Shown here: piece by piece, positions 40,471 to 49,698 of the stretch | Position numbering within the stretch: the stretch's first letter is position 1 | Layout: each line of letters opens with the position of its first letter | NCBI GenBank assembly: GCA_017960605.1 | Contig: JAGCYV010000061.1 | Coordinates: 1-64,000, forward strand | DNA: 64,000 bases | DNA from: Bacteroidales bacterium | GTDB lineage: Bacteria > Bacteroidota > Bacteroidia > Bacteroidales > P3 | Direction: 5' to 3' | Translations under genes and position numbers: made by a program | Notes under the pieces: generated by a model | What the model saw: the letters and a program-made list of their open reading frames with translations, nothing else | Databases searched by the model: none | Told to the model about the DNA's origin: nothing

Positions 40471-41478
40471 TTAGAGCAGCTTGGCGAGTTTGGCAGCCAG
40501 GTCGCCGACGCGGGTGCTGTAGCCCTTCTCGTTGTCGTACCAGCTGACGATTTTCACGAAGTTGCCGTCCATGACCTGGGTCAGGAGGCTGTCGAAGATG
40601 CTGCTGTGGGTGTTGTCGATGATGTCGATGCTCACGATGGGCTCATCGACATACTGCAGGACACCCTTCATGGGGCCTTCGGCGGCTTCCTTGACGGCGG
40701 CGTTGATTTCCTCCTTGGTCACATTGCAGTTCAGCTCGGCGGTCAGGTCAACCACAGAACCGTCGGGAGTGGGCACGCGCATGGCGAAGCCGTCCAGCTT
40801 GCCTTTCAGCTCGGGGATCACCAGGCCCACGGCCTTGGCGGCACCGCTCGAGGTGGGGATGATGCTCACGGCGGCGGCACGGGCACGACGGAGGTCGCTG
40901 TGCGGCTGGTCGAGGATCTTCTGGTCGTTGGTGTAGCTGTGGACAGTGTTCATCAAACCGCGCTTGATACCGAACTTGTCGTTCAGCACCTTGGCCACTG
41001 GAGCCAGGCAGTTGGTGGTGCAGCTGGCGTTCGAGACGAGCTGCATCTCCTTGGTCAGCACGTTGTCGTTCACGCCCATCACCACGGTGGCATCCACGTC
41101 GTCGGCCTTGCCGGCGGGCACGGTCAGGATGACCTTCTTGGCACCGGCGTTGATGTGCTTCATCATCTGCTCGCGTTTCTTGAACAGACCGGTGCTCTCC
41201 ACCACGATATCGACACCCAACTCGCCCCAAGGCAGGTTCTGCGGGTCGCGCTCGGCATAGATTTTCACCTTCTTGCCGTTCACCACCAGGCAGTCGCCCT
41301 CGGCGTGCACCTCGCCGTCGAAGTTCTCGTGCACAGAGTCATATTTGAACAGGTAGGCCAGCGTGTCGGCGCTGGTGAGGTCGTTGATGGCCACGATTTC
41401 AAGCTCGGGATGAGCCAGCATGGCACGGAAACTCATACGGCCGATTCGGCCGAAACCGTTAATAGCTACTTTTGCCAT
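40471..41478 (-). CDS. gapA: Glyceraldehyde-3-phosphate dehydrogenase
   Basis: A 335-residue cytoplasmic glycolytic enzyme. NAD fold GFGRIGRMSFRAML, catalytic cysteine in VSNASCTTNCLAPVAK, histidine in TVHSYTNDQKILD, phosphate-site RRARAAAVSIIPTSSGAAKA and C-terminal WYDNEKGYSTRV. Full length. Its promoter (41530-41560) overlaps the oppositely directed mtgA promoter. Confidence 0.97.
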   Translation of the reverse strand: MAKVAINGFGRIGRMSFRAMLAHPELEIVAINDLTSADTLAYLFKYDSVHENFDGEVHAEGDCLVVNGKKVKIYAERDPQNLPWGELGVDIVVESTGLFKKREQMMKHINAGAKKVILTVPAGKADDVDATVVMGVNDNVLTKEMQLVSNASCTTNCLAPVAKVLNDKFGIKRGLMNTVHSYTNDQKILDQPHSDLRRARAAAVSIIPTSSGAAKAVGLVIPELKGKLDGFAMRVPTPDGSVVDLTAELNCNVTKEEINAAVKEAAEGPMKGVLQYVDEPIVSIDIIDNTHSSIFDSLLTQVMDGNFVKIVSWYDNEKGYSTRVGDLAAKLAKLL

Positions 41479-41529
41479 AATATCTGTTTTTTAATGTTTT
41501 GTGTAAAAATAATACCTTTTTTGGAACTA

Positions 41530-41560
41530 CAAAGATAGCAATCTTTTTCCAAATGGCAAA
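41530..41560 (-). promoter_or_regulatory. Promoter of gapA
   Basis: Minus strand TTTG (41560-41557), 19 bp, TATCTTTG (41537-41530): a full consensus match, leader about 45 bases. Confidence 0.85.
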
Positions 41561-41575
41561 ATTATTTTATCTTTG
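41544..41575 (+). promoter_or_regulatory. Promoter of mtgA
   Basis: TATCTTTG at 41568-41575 with TTTT at 41544-41547 (20-bp spacing). The ATG at 41586 would be only a few bases from the transcription start. The element is interleaved with the gapA promoter on the other strand. Confidence 0.7.
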
Positions 41576-41585
41576 CATTGGAATC

Positions 41586-42425
41586 ATGTCTTCTGAGGAA
41601 CATAATAATCCGTTGAATCACAGTGCGAAGAAAGGCTTTAGACACTGGAGCGAACTCTCTCTTCCCGGGCGTGTGTGGCGGGTGCTGTGGGTGACGCTGC
41701 TCACGCTGTGGGGCTTTACCGTTGTACAGGTAATCCTGGGGTGCTTCTTCAATCCCCCGTTGACCCCGCTGATGGTGCAGCGCTTCTTCGAGCAGGCTGG
41801 CGACAAAGGGCGTAGCGTGCGCTTCGAGCGCGATTATGTGTCCCTCGACGCCATCTCGCCCAACCTCATCACCGCCGTGGTGTATTCCGAAGACGGCCTC
41901 TTCATGTACCATCACGGTTTCGACGTGAAGCAGATGAAAAAGGCATGGCTCGGCAACCGCTCCGGCAAGCGGGTGCGCGGTGGCAGTACCATCAGCCAGC
42001 AGACGGCCAAGAACGCATTCTTGCCCCACAGTCGCACCATGTTCCGCAAGGCCGTCGAAGCATATTATACCGTGCTCATCGAAGCCCTTTGGGGTAAGCA
42101 CCGCATCATGGAGGTATATCTGAATATTATCGAGTTCGGCGACGGCATCTATGGTGCCGAAGCCGCCTCGCAGCACTACTTCGGCCATTCGGCCGACCGG
42201 CTCACGCGCCGCGAGGCCTCTCAGCTGGCCGCCACCCTGCCGTCGCCCGTCAAACGCAACCCCGCCAACCCTACGCCCTATTTCCTCAAGCAGAGCGATA
42301 TCATTGCCCAGCGTTTTTCGTGGGGCGACGTGGATATCGACATGCCCCGGGCCAAACGGCGCGAGAGGGCGGGGGAGGACCAGTCGCTGGTGGAGTTTTT
42401 CTTTTGGATGTTGAAACAAAAATGA
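41586..42425 (+). CDS. mtgA: Monofunctional biosynthetic peptidoglycan transglycosylase
   Basis: A 279-residue inner-membrane GT51 enzyme polymerising lipid II. One N-terminal membrane helix (RVLWVTLLTLWGFTVVQVIL), then catalytic VVYSEDGLFMYHHGFD, RGGSTISQQTAKNAFL and a third motif KHRIMEVYLNIIEFGDGIYGAE. No transpeptidase domain follows. ATG 41586 matches the promoter and drops an AT-rich, non-homologous extension. It overlaps xerD by ATGA. Confidence 0.95.
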   Translation: MSSEEHNNPLNHSAKKGFRHWSELSLPGRVWRVLWVTLLTLWGFTVVQVILGCFFNPPLTPLMVQRFFEQAGDKGRSVRFERDYVSLDAISPNLITAVVYSEDGLFMYHHGFDVKQMKKAWLGNRSGKRVRGGSTISQQTAKNAFLPHSRTMFRKAVEAYYTVLIEALWGKHRIMEVYLNIIEFGDGIYGAEAASQHYFGHSADRLTRREASQLAATLPSPVKRNPANPTPYFLKQSDIIAQRFSWGDVDIDMPRAKRRERAGEDQSLVEFFFWMLKQK

Positions 42426-43342
42426 ACGAGGAAATCACAAACACCTGGCGGCGCACCATGCGCGACTTCGAGACCTGGCTCAAGCTCGAGAAGGGGCTGG
42501 CGGCCAACAGCGTCGAGGCCTACCGCCACGATGTCCTGCAGATGGCCTCCTTCATGAGCGGCTTGGGGGTGGAACCGGTGGACGTAAGCGTCGAGGAACT
42601 GCGGCAGCTGCTCGGCCTTGTCAAGGACCTGGGGCTCTCCTCCACCACCCAGCGGCGCATGATTTCGGGCTGGCGCATGTTCTTCAAGATGCTGGTGGTC
42701 GAAGACGCCGTCAAGCAGAACCCCGCCGAGTTGCTCGATTTCCCCGTCAAGCCGCACCACCTGCCCGACGTGCTCACCGACAGCGAGATAACCCTCCTCC
42801 AGCAGACCTTCGACCGCAGCACCCCCGAGGGCGAGCGCAACTACGTCATCGTCGAGGTGCTCTACGGCTGCGGCCTCCGCGTCTCCGAGCTGGTCAACCT
42901 CCGCCTGTCCAACATCTATGACGAGGAGCAGTACCTGCAGGTCTTCGGCAAGGGGAGCAAGGAACGCTGGGTGCCCGTCAATCCTGTGGCGCTGAAGCTG
43001 CTAAGCAACTACATCCACCACGTGCGATGCCACATCCCGCCCCAACCCGGCGAGGAGAAATACGTCTTTCTCAACCGTCGCGGGCACCATCTCTCGCGCC
43101 AGATGGTCTTCATCTTCCTCCAGCAGGCGGTCCGCGAGGCCGGCATCAAGAAGAAAATCAGCCCCCACTCGCTACGCCATAGTTTTGCGACAGAACTGGT
43201 GGAGAACGGCGCCGACCTGCGTGCCGTGCAGGAGATGCTCGGCCACGCCTCCATCACCACCACCGAGATTTACACCCACATCAGCCGCGACACCCTCCGC
43301 AACACCATCGCCGCCTTCCATCCCCACTACGCCAGGAAATAA
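42422..43342 (+). CDS. xerD: Tyrosine recombinase XerD/XerC
   Basis: A 306-residue site-specific recombinase resolving chromosome dimers at dif. SAM-like N-terminal domain (residues 1-95), catalytic domain with Arg in LYGCGLRVSELVNL, Lys in GKGSKERWVPV, HSLRHSFATELVENGADLR, GHASITTTEIYTHI (nucleophile Tyr in IYTH). Length is that of housekeeping Xer proteins, and the position in a peptidoglycan operon shows no sign of an integron or phage. Confidence 0.94.
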   Translation: MNEEITNTWRRTMRDFETWLKLEKGLAANSVEAYRHDVLQMASFMSGLGVEPVDVSVEELRQLLGLVKDLGLSSTTQRRMISGWRMFFKMLVVEDAVKQNPAELLDFPVKPHHLPDVLTDSEITLLQQTFDRSTPEGERNYVIVEVLYGCGLRVSELVNLRLSNIYDEEQYLQVFGKGSKERWVPVNPVALKLLSNYIHHVRCHIPPQPGEEKYVFLNRRGHHLSRQMVFIFLQQAVREAGIKKKISPHSLRHSFATELVENGADLRAVQEMLGHASITTTEIYTHISRDTLRNTIAAFHPHYARK

Positions 43343-43360
43343 ATCTTTTGTAACCGTCTG

Positions 43361-43436
43361 ATACTAAGTCTTGAATCCGTTATGACCTAGTATTGACCTA
43401 GTAATGACTATATAGAAAGTACTAGGTCATTACCCG
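43361..43436 (+). repeat. Dispersed 11-bp-period element, copy E3
   Basis: Reads TACTAAGTCTT-GAATCCGTTAT, then GACCTAGTATT, GACCTAGTAAT, GACTATATAGA, AAGTACTAGGTCA. It has two internal GACCTAG units where E1 and E2 have three. Confidence 0.9.
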
Positions 43437-43468
43437 GTCACACCTTCATCATGCCCAAGTGTTTCTTT

Positions 43469-43556
43469 AGTCATACTTGAGTCATACTTGAACCATACTT
43501 TAGGCAAACGGGAGGAGAACGGGAAGAGAACGGGAAGAGAACGGGAGGGAGTGGAG
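43469..43556. repeat. 11-bp tandem word tract, 8 units
   Basis: Units AGTCATACTTG twice, AACCATACTTT, AGGCAAACGGG, AGGAGAACGGG, AAGAGAACGGG twice, AGGGAGTGGAG. It is the inverse of the tract words at 18700-18743 and 29463-29506. Confidence 0.9.
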
Positions 43557-43560
43557 AAAG

Positions 43561-43600
43561 GTTGATAGGTTGATAAGTTGATATGTTGATAAGTTGGTGA
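43561..43600. repeat. 8-bp tandem word tract (GTTGATAn)
   Basis: Octads GTTGATAG, GTTGATAA, GTTGATAT, GTTGATAA, GTTGGTGA directly follow the 11-bp tract. Confidence 0.92.
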
Positions 43601-43623
43601 CACGAAAGGGGAAACGGCTTGGA

Positions 43624-43670
43624 AACAGGGCGGGAGGGCTTGAAACCTTCCGCCCTGTTGATATTTTTTT
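43624..43670 (+). terminator. Intrinsic terminator after xerD
   Basis: A 14-bp stem starting AACAGGGCGG (43624-43637) pairs with 43646-43659 and is followed by a T-run at 43664-43670. Confidence 0.85.
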
Positions 43671-43671
43671 C

Positions 43672-43702
43672 TTCGCCATATCGGAAAAAAATCGTATCTT
43701 TG
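43672..43702 (+). promoter_or_regulatory. Promoter of ppdK
   Basis: TATCTTTG at 43695-43702 with TTCG at 43672-43675 (19-bp spacing, one mismatch in the -33 box). Leader about 50 bases, AT-rich. Confidence 0.75.
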
Positions 43703-43760
43703 CAGTCTCATTTAAGAAGAATATAATAATAATTAACTAATAACTAATATTTTATTCAAG

Positions 43761-46478
43761 ATGACGAAGTACGTTTACACTTTCGGAGGCAAAACTGCCG
43801 AAGGAAAAGCTGACATGAAGAACCTTTTGGGCGGCAAGGGTGCCAACCTGGCCGAGATGTGCCTGCTGGGTCTGCCGGTGCCTGCCGGTCTGACCATCAC
43901 TACCGAGTGCTGCACGGCCTACTATGCTAATAATTGCGAGCTGCCCCAGGGCCTGATGGAAGAGGTTTGGAAGGGTGTGGAGAATATCGAGCGCCTGATG
44001 GGCATGAAATATGACGATGCCGAGAACCCCCTGCTGGTGAGCTGCCGCAGCGGCGCCCGCTCGTCGATGCCCGGCCTGATGGACACGGTGCTCAACATCG
44101 GCCTGAGCAGCAAGACCATCCCCGGCATGCTGAAGAAGACCAACAACCCCCGTTTTGTGTACGACTCGTACCGTCGGTTGATCATGATGTATGCCGACGT
44201 GGTGATGGAGAAGGCCGAGGGCATCGAGCCCGAGGACGGCAAGGGTATCCGCAAGCAGCTGGATGACATGCTGGACGAGTATAAGAAACTGAAAGGCTAC
44301 AAGAGCGACACCGAGCTGACTGCCGAGGACCTGATGAAACTGGCCGAGGCTTTCAAGGTGAGGGTGAAAGAGGTGCTGGGCGTGGAGTTCCCCGACGACG
44401 CCCGTGCTCAGATGGAGGGCGGCATCAAGGCCGTGTTCAAAAGCTGGAACGGCAAGAAGGCCGTGAGCTACCGCAAGATTGAAGGTATCCCCGACGACTG
44501 GGGCACCGCTGTGAACGTGCAGGCCATGGTGTTCGGCAACATGGGCGACACCAGCGCCACCGGCGTGGCCTTCACCCGCAACCCCGCCACCGGCGAGAAC
44601 CTGTTCTATGGCGAGTGGCTGGTCAACGCCCAGGGTGAGGACGTGGTGGCCGGTATCCGTACCCCCAGCCCCTTGAACGACGAGACCAAGAACGAGAAGA
44701 ACAAAGAGATGAAGTCGATGCAGGAACTGATGCCCGAAACCTACAAGGAGCTCTGCGACATCCGCGCCACCCTCGAGGATGCCTACCACGACATGCTCGA
44801 CATCGAGTTCACCATCCAGGAAGGCAAGCTGTACATGCTGCAGTGCCGCGTGGGTAAGCGCACCGGTGTCGCCGCCCTGACGATGGCTTTCGACATGATG
44901 AACGAAGGCCGCATCGACGACAGCGAGGTGGTGATGCGCATCAGCCCCGCACAGCTTGACGAGCTGCTGCACCCCATCCTCAATGCCGAGGACGAGAAGA
45001 AGCACACGGTGCTGGCCAAGGGCCTGCCCGCCGGCCCCGGCGGTGCCGTGGGTATCATCGCTCTCACCAGTGAGAAGGCCAAAGAGTACCGTGCCGCCAA
45101 AATCAAGAACATCCTCGTCCGTGAGGAGACCAACCCCGAGGACGTCGAGGGCATGCGTGCCGCCGACGGTATCCTGACCGCCCGCGGCGGTATGACCAGC
45201 CATGCAGCCCTCGTGGCCCGCGGTTGGGGCAAGTGCTGCATCGTGGGTTGCGACGCCGTGAAGATCGACATGACCGCCGGCACGGTGACCATGAACGGCA
45301 AGACCTTCAAGGAGGGCGACCTGCTGAGTCTCAACGGCTCGAAAGGCTGGGTCTACGACGAGGAGGTGAAGATGATCGACGCCACCGAGAACCCCCTGTT
45401 CCAGGAACTCATGACCCTGGTCGATAAGCACCGCAAGATGGGTGTCCGCACCAATGCCGACAACCCCGCCGACGCCCAGAAGGCTCTCGACTTCGGTGCC
45501 GAAGGTATCGGCCTGTTCCGCATCGAGCACATGTTCTACGGCGAGAACAGCGAGAAGCCGCTGGAGAAGCTGCGCAACATGATTCTGGCCAGCACCAAGG
45601 AGGAGCGCATCGCCGCCCTCGACGAGCTGGAGCCCTATATCCGCGAGAGTGCCAAGGGCACGCTGAAGGTGATGGACGGCAAGCCCCTGACCTTCCGCCT
45701 GATGGATCCCCCGCTGCACGAGTTCGCCCCCCAGGGTGAGGAGAAGATGAAAGAGGCCGCCAAGCGTCTCGGCATCAGCTACGAGGATGTGAAGAAACGC
45801 GTCGAGGGCCTGCACGAGGTGAACCCGATGATGGGTCTGCGCGGTGTGCGTCTGGGCATCATCTATCCGGAAATCACCCGTGTGCAGTTCCGCGCCCTGT
45901 TCAGCGCCACCTGCGAGCTGATGAAGGAAGGCAAGCACCCGATGCTCGAGATCATGGTGCCGCTGACCATCAACGCCGCCGAGCTGAAACACCAGAAAGC
46001 CATCGCCACCGAGGTGAAGGAAGAGGTGGAGAAGAAGTACGGCGTGAAGTTCGAGTACAAGTTCGGCACGATGATCGAGATACCGCGCGCCGCCCTGGTG
46101 GCCAACCAGATTGCCGAGGTGGCTGAGTTCTTCAGCTTCGGCACGAACGACCTGACCCAGATGACCTTCGGCTTCAGCCGCGATGACGTGAATGCCATCG
46201 TGAAGACTTATGTCGATGAGAAGATTATCCCCGCCGACCCGTTCAACAGCTTCGACCAGGAAGGTGTGGGCCAACTGGTGAAGATGGGTATCGAGCGTGG
46301 TCGTGGAACCCGCGCCAATCTCAAGTGCGGTGTATGTGGTGAGCACGGTGGAGATCCCACGGCTGCCGAGTTCTTCTACAAGGCCGGCATGAACTACGTG
46401 AGCTGCTCGCCGTTCCGCGTCCCCGTGGCACGTCTTGCCGCCGCCCAGGCCGCCATCAAAGAAGCCCGTGGAAATTGA
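43761..46478 (+). CDS. ppdK: Pyruvate, phosphate dikinase
   Basis: A 905-residue cytoplasmic enzyme interconverting pyruvate + ATP + Pi with PEP + AMP + PPi. N-terminal ATP-grasp region ([41 protein letters not shown]), phosphohistidine swivel [24 protein letters not shown]-binding barrel ([51 protein letters not shown]). Full length. With PPi-PFK it would form a PPi-linked glycolysis. Its stop (GGA AAT TGA) runs into a heptad-like word AAATTGAAAGTTG. Confidence 0.97.
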   Translation: MTKYVYTFGGKTAEGKADMKNLLGGKGANLAEMCLLGLPVPAGLTITTECCTAYYANNCELPQGLMEEVWKGVENIERLMGMKYDDAENPLLVSCRSGARSSMPGLMDTVLNIGLSSKTIPGMLKKTNNPRFVYDSYRRLIMMYADVVMEKAEGIEPEDGKGIRKQLDDMLDEYKKLKGYKSDTELTAEDLMKLAEAFKVRVKEVLGVEFPDDARAQMEGGIKAVFKSWNGKKAVSYRKIEGIPDDWGTAVNVQAMVFGNMGDTSATGVAFTRNPATGENLFYGEWLVNAQGEDVVAGIRTPSPLNDETKNEKNKEMKSMQELMPETYKELCDIRATLEDAYHDMLDIEFTIQEGKLYMLQCRVGKRTGVAALTMAFDMMNEGRIDDSEVVMRISPAQLDELLHPILNAEDEKKHTVLAKGLPAGPGGAVGIIALTSEKAKEYRAAKIKNILVREETNPEDVEGMRAADGILTARGGMTSHAALVARGWGKCCIVGCDAVKIDMTAGTVTMNGKTFKEGDLLSLNGSKGWVYDEEVKMIDATENPLFQELMTLVDKHRKMGVRTNADNPADAQKALDFGAEGIGLFRIEHMFYGENSEKPLEKLRNMILASTKEERIAALDELEPYIRESAKGTLKVMDGKPLTFRLMDPPLHEFAPQGEEKMKEAAKRLGISYEDVKKRVEGLHEVNPMMGLRGVRLGIIYPEITRVQFRALFSATCELMKEGKHPMLEIMVPLTINAAELKHQKAIATEVKEEVEKKYGVKFEYKFGTMIEIPRAALVANQIAEVAEFFSFGTNDLTQMTFGFSRDDVNAIVKTYVDEKIIPADPFNSFDQEGVGQLVKMGIERGRGTRANLKCGVCGEHGGDPTAAEFFYKAGMNYVSCSPFRVPVARLAAAQAAIKEARGN

Positions 46479-46480
46479 AA

Positions 46481-46509
46481 GTTGTCGGCCGAGCCGACGG
46501 CATACCAGA
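46481..46509. repeat. Dispersed palindromic element, copy 2
   Basis: GTTGTCGGCCGAGCCGACGGC followed by ATACCAGA; 27 of 29 bases match copy 1 (26564-26592) in reverse orientation. Located between ppdK and pckA and flanked on both sides by TTGAAA-type words. Confidence 0.8.
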
Positions 46510-46530
46510 AAACTGAAAATTGGAATTGTT

Positions 46531-48153
46531 ATGATTGAAAAGATAAAGAAGGACCTCGAAGCGCTGGGTATCACCGGCGTGAAGGATATCCACTACAACC
46601 CCTCGTATGAAGAGCTGTTCAAGATGGAGATGGACCCCAGCCTGACCGGCTACGACAAAGGCCAGCTGACCGAGCTCGACGCCATCAACGTGATGACCGG
46701 CATCTATACCGGACGTTCGCCCAAGGACAAATACATCGTGATGGACGAGCAGTCGAAGAACACCGTGTGGTGGACCAGCGATGAATACAAGAACGACAAC
46801 CATCCGATGAGCGAGGCTGTCTGGGGTCAGATGAAAGAACTGGCCAAGAAGCAGCTCTGCAACAAAGAGCTCTTTGTGGTCGATGCCTTCTGCGGCGCCA
46901 ACAAGGACACCCGCATGAATGTGCGGTTCATCATGGAGGTGGCCTGGCAGGCTCACTTCGTGCGCAATATGTTCATCAAACCCACCGCCGAGGAGCTGAA
47001 GGATTTCAAGCCCACGTTCACCGTCTATGCAGCCAGCAAGGCCAAGGTGGAGAACTATAAGGAGCTGGGTCTGAACAGCGACACCTGTGTGGCGTTCAAC
47101 GTGAGCAGCCGCGAGCAGGTGATTCTCAACACCTGGTACGGTGGCGAGATGAAGAAGGGTATGTTCAGCATGATGAACTACTATCTGCCCCTGAAGGGTA
47201 TTGCCGCCATGCACTGCTCGGCCAACACCGACATGAAGGGTGAGCACACCGCCATCTTCTTCGGCTTGAGCGGCACCGGCAAGACCACCCTCAGCACCGA
47301 CCCGAAGCGCTTGCTTATCGGAGACGACGAGCACGGTTGGGACGACGAGGGTGTCTTCAACTTCGAGGGCGGATGCTATGCGAAGGTTATCAACCTCGAC
47401 AAAGAGAGCGAGCCAGACATCTACAACGCCATCCGTCGCAACGCCCTGTTGGAGAACGTGACTGTGGATGCCAACGGCAAGATTGACTTTGCCGACAAGA
47501 GCGTCACCGAGAACACCCGCGTGAGCTACCCGATAGACCATATCGAGAAGATTGTCGAGCCGGTGCACGGCAAGAGTGCCGGTCCCGCCGCCGAGAACGT
47601 CATCTTCCTGAGTGCCGACGCCTTCGGCGTGCTGCCTCCCGTGAGCATCCTCACCGCCGAGCAGTGCAAGTACTACTTCCTCAGCGGCTTCACCGCCAAG
47701 TTGGCCGGTACCGAGCGCGGCATCACCGAACCCACGCCGACCTTCAGCGCCTGCTTCGGCCAGGCATTCCTCGAACTGCATCCCACCAAGTATGCCGAGG
47801 AGCTGGTGAAGCGCATGGAGAAGAGCGGAGCCAAGGCCTATCTGGTCAATACCGGCTGGAACGGCACAGGCAAGCGCATCAGCATCAAGGATACCCGTGG
47901 CATCATCGACGCCATCCTCGACGGAAGCATCCTCAAGGCTGAGACCAAGAAGATACCATACTTCGACTTCGAGGTGCCGACATCGCTGCCGGGTGTGGAT
48001 CCGAAGATTCTCGACCCGCGCGATACCTACGCCGACGCGAAGATGTGGGAAGAAAAAGCCCAAGACCTCTCCGCCCGCTTCATCAAGAACTTTGTGAAGT
48101 TCACCTACAACGAAGCAGGCAAGGCGCTTGTGGCCGCCGGTCCTAAACTGTAA
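46531..48153 (+). CDS. pckA: Phosphoenolpyruvate carboxykinase (ATP)
   Basis: A 540-residue cytoplasmic enzyme interconverting oxaloacetate + ATP with PEP + CO2 + ADP; in fermenting Bacteroidota it usually runs toward oxaloacetate, conserving ATP on the way to succinate. Motifs: [33 protein letters not shown] (P-loop), [35 protein letters not shown]. Start 46531 was chosen by the conserved N-terminal region and clears the ppdK gene by 52 bases. Confidence 0.96.
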   Translation: MIEKIKKDLEALGITGVKDIHYNPSYEELFKMEMDPSLTGYDKGQLTELDAINVMTGIYTGRSPKDKYIVMDEQSKNTVWWTSDEYKNDNHPMSEAVWGQMKELAKKQLCNKELFVVDAFCGANKDTRMNVRFIMEVAWQAHFVRNMFIKPTAEELKDFKPTFTVYAASKAKVENYKELGLNSDTCVAFNVSSREQVILNTWYGGEMKKGMFSMMNYYLPLKGIAAMHCSANTDMKGEHTAIFFGLSGTGKTTLSTDPKRLLIGDDEHGWDDEGVFNFEGGCYAKVINLDKESEPDIYNAIRRNALLENVTVDANGKIDFADKSVTENTRVSYPIDHIEKIVEPVHGKSAGPAAENVIFLSADAFGVLPPVSILTAEQCKYYFLSGFTAKLAGTERGITEPTPTFSACFGQAFLELHPTKYAEELVKRMEKSGAKAYLVNTGWNGTGKRISIKDTRGIIDAILDGSILKAETKKIPYFDFEVPTSLPGVDPKILDPRDTYADAKMWEEKAQDLSARFIKNFVKFTYNEAGKALVAAGPKL

Positions 48154-48167
48154 ACAAAACTGAATTG

Positions 48168-49685
48168 ATGAAACGTCTCTTTTTAATCCTCATGCTGGGT
48201 ATCGCCCTCCCCCTCTGGGCGTTCGACTTTGAATCGCAGAGGGACGAGGGCTATACCCTCTACTTCAATATCCTTGACGACGACGAGGATAATGTGGTGG
48301 AGGTGACCAGTCCGGTGGCCACCGGCAACAGCCGCTGGCAAGGACATCGTGCCCCTTGGGGTGAACTGGTGATTCCGGCTACCGTCGAACATGACGGTGT
48401 GACTTATAGTGTGGTGGCCATTGCCGACCGTGCTTTTGCCGGATGCAACGAGATTACGGCTGTCACATTGCCTTCGTCGGTGACTGAAATCGGCGCCTTT
48501 GCATTTTACCAGTGCAAGGGCATCGAGGGCGAACTGACGATAGGCGAGGAGGTTGTCCGCATCGGTCGTTCCGCTTTCTTCGGATGCAGCGGCATTACGG
48601 AGGTTCACTTCAATGCCGTCAAATGCGAGAGCATGGGCGGTACCCGTAGCACCACGGCTTTCGGTAACTGCCGCTCGCTGACCAGAATCACCTTCGGCCC
48701 CAGGGTAACCCGTATCCCCGACTATGCCTTCGTGGGTATGGATAATCTTGATTTCGAATGGAATCTGCCTGAATCGCTGACTTATATCGGGGAATACGCG
48801 TTTGCTTACTGCAATGGCATCAAAGGGGCGCTTGTCATCCCTGCGTCGGTACGTCAAATCGCCTCCAACGCATTTGCCCAGTGTCATTCCATTACGCAGA
48901 TACAACTTCCGGTAGGAATCGAGCAAGTGGATCAGAGAGCTTTCTATCAGTGTATCGGAGTTGGTGAGGTGAATGTAAAGGCTCTTACGCCGCCCGCTCT
49001 CGGAGTAGAGGCTTTTGCCGGATTCAAGAGCAATGTGGTCTATAATGTCCCCTGTATCAGCATTGAGCGGTACAAGGAGTCGGCCTCATGGAAACGTCTG
49101 CGCAACCTGCGCACCACCTATCCCTGCAAACTCGACCTGGTGGCACGGGTGAGTGACCCGGCCAGCGGCGTTGTCACGGGGACCGGTTCTTATAATGTGG
49201 GCGAGAGTGTGAAACTCACGGTTGTCTGCAATGCCGGTTATGGATTCAAAGGATGGAGCGACGGCAATACCGAGAACCCTCGTACCGTGGTGGTCAATGA
49301 CACCACTTCCTATCTGGCCATGATGCAGCCTGCCGGCATCATCCACGAGATACAATACGTGCACGATACCACCTATATGGAAGGCAAGGAGATTGTGACG
49401 GAATACTATGAGGTCAACGATGTGGCCGAACCCATCGACTCGCAGCAAGAGATAGTCTATAACAAGTCGAAGCGCCGCATTGAGGTGCCGATAGACAAGA
49501 ACGACATTATCAGCATTGCCATCTACAACGATGCCGGCCAGTGTGTGTTCACCGGAATGCCGCGCAACGGCCATATCAACATGCGCCGTTTCCCGACGGG
49601 TTCCTATGTGGTCCGTGTCTCTTCCGTCTATGAGGAGACCATCGTCCGCTTCTTCCATGTGAGAAAGAAATTATTTGGAAATTAA
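48168..49685 (+). CDS. BspA-like leucine-rich-repeat surface protein
   Basis: A 505-residue exported protein: signal peptide MKRLFLILMLGIALPLWA; LRR_5/BspA-type repeats from about 75 to 300 (VTLPSSVTEIGAFAFYQCKG, LPESLTYIGEYAFAYCNG, IPASVRQIASNAFAQCHS); an InlB-type beta domain at about 325-390 (SGVVTGTGSYNVGESVKLTV, YGFKGWSDG); and an ending like a T9SS sorting domain (SIAIYNDAGQCVFTG, FPTGSYVVRV, RFFHVRKK). BspA-type proteins bind host or microbial surfaces; the ligand here is unknown. ATG 48168 is preferred to the TTG just upstream. Confidence 0.9.
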   Translation: MKRLFLILMLGIALPLWAFDFESQRDEGYTLYFNILDDDEDNVVEVTSPVATGNSRWQGHRAPWGELVIPATVEHDGVTYSVVAIADRAFAGCNEITAVTLPSSVTEIGAFAFYQCKGIEGELTIGEEVVRIGRSAFFGCSGITEVHFNAVKCESMGGTRSTTAFGNCRSLTRITFGPRVTRIPDYAFVGMDNLDFEWNLPESLTYIGEYAFAYCNGIKGALVIPASVRQIASNAFAQCHSITQIQLPVGIEQVDQRAFYQCIGVGEVNVKALTPPALGVEAFAGFKSNVVYNVPCISIERYKESASWKRLRNLRTTYPCKLDLVARVSDPASGVVTGTGSYNVGESVKLTVVCNAGYGFKGWSDGNTENPRTVVVNDTTSYLAMMQPAGIIHEIQYVHDTTYMEGKEIVTEYYEVNDVAEPIDSQQEIVYNKSKRRIEVPIDKNDIISIAIYNDAGQCVFTGMPRNGHINMRRFPTGSYVVRVSSVYEETIVRFFHVRKKLFGN

Positions 49686-49698
49686 AACAATAAATATC

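Larger units (their letters stand above)
43343..43760. other. Intergenic region with E element, word tracts, terminator and ppdK promoter
   Basis: No gene is seen in these 418 bp. It contains E element copy 3 (43361-43436), an 11-bp tract (43469-43556), octads (43561-43600), a terminator (43624-43670) and the ppdK promoter (43672-43702), then an AT-rich leader. Confidence 0.85.

Noticed and set aside
42422..43342. Tyrosine recombinase considered as evidence of an integrated element
   Set aside because: Length, motifs and operon position fit housekeeping XerC/D; no att repeats or phage genes are near.
43752..46574. A 940-residue open frame antisense to ppdK
   Set aside because: No stop codons occur because of the strong codon bias of the highly expressed ppdK gene; the His/Leu-rich product matches nothing.
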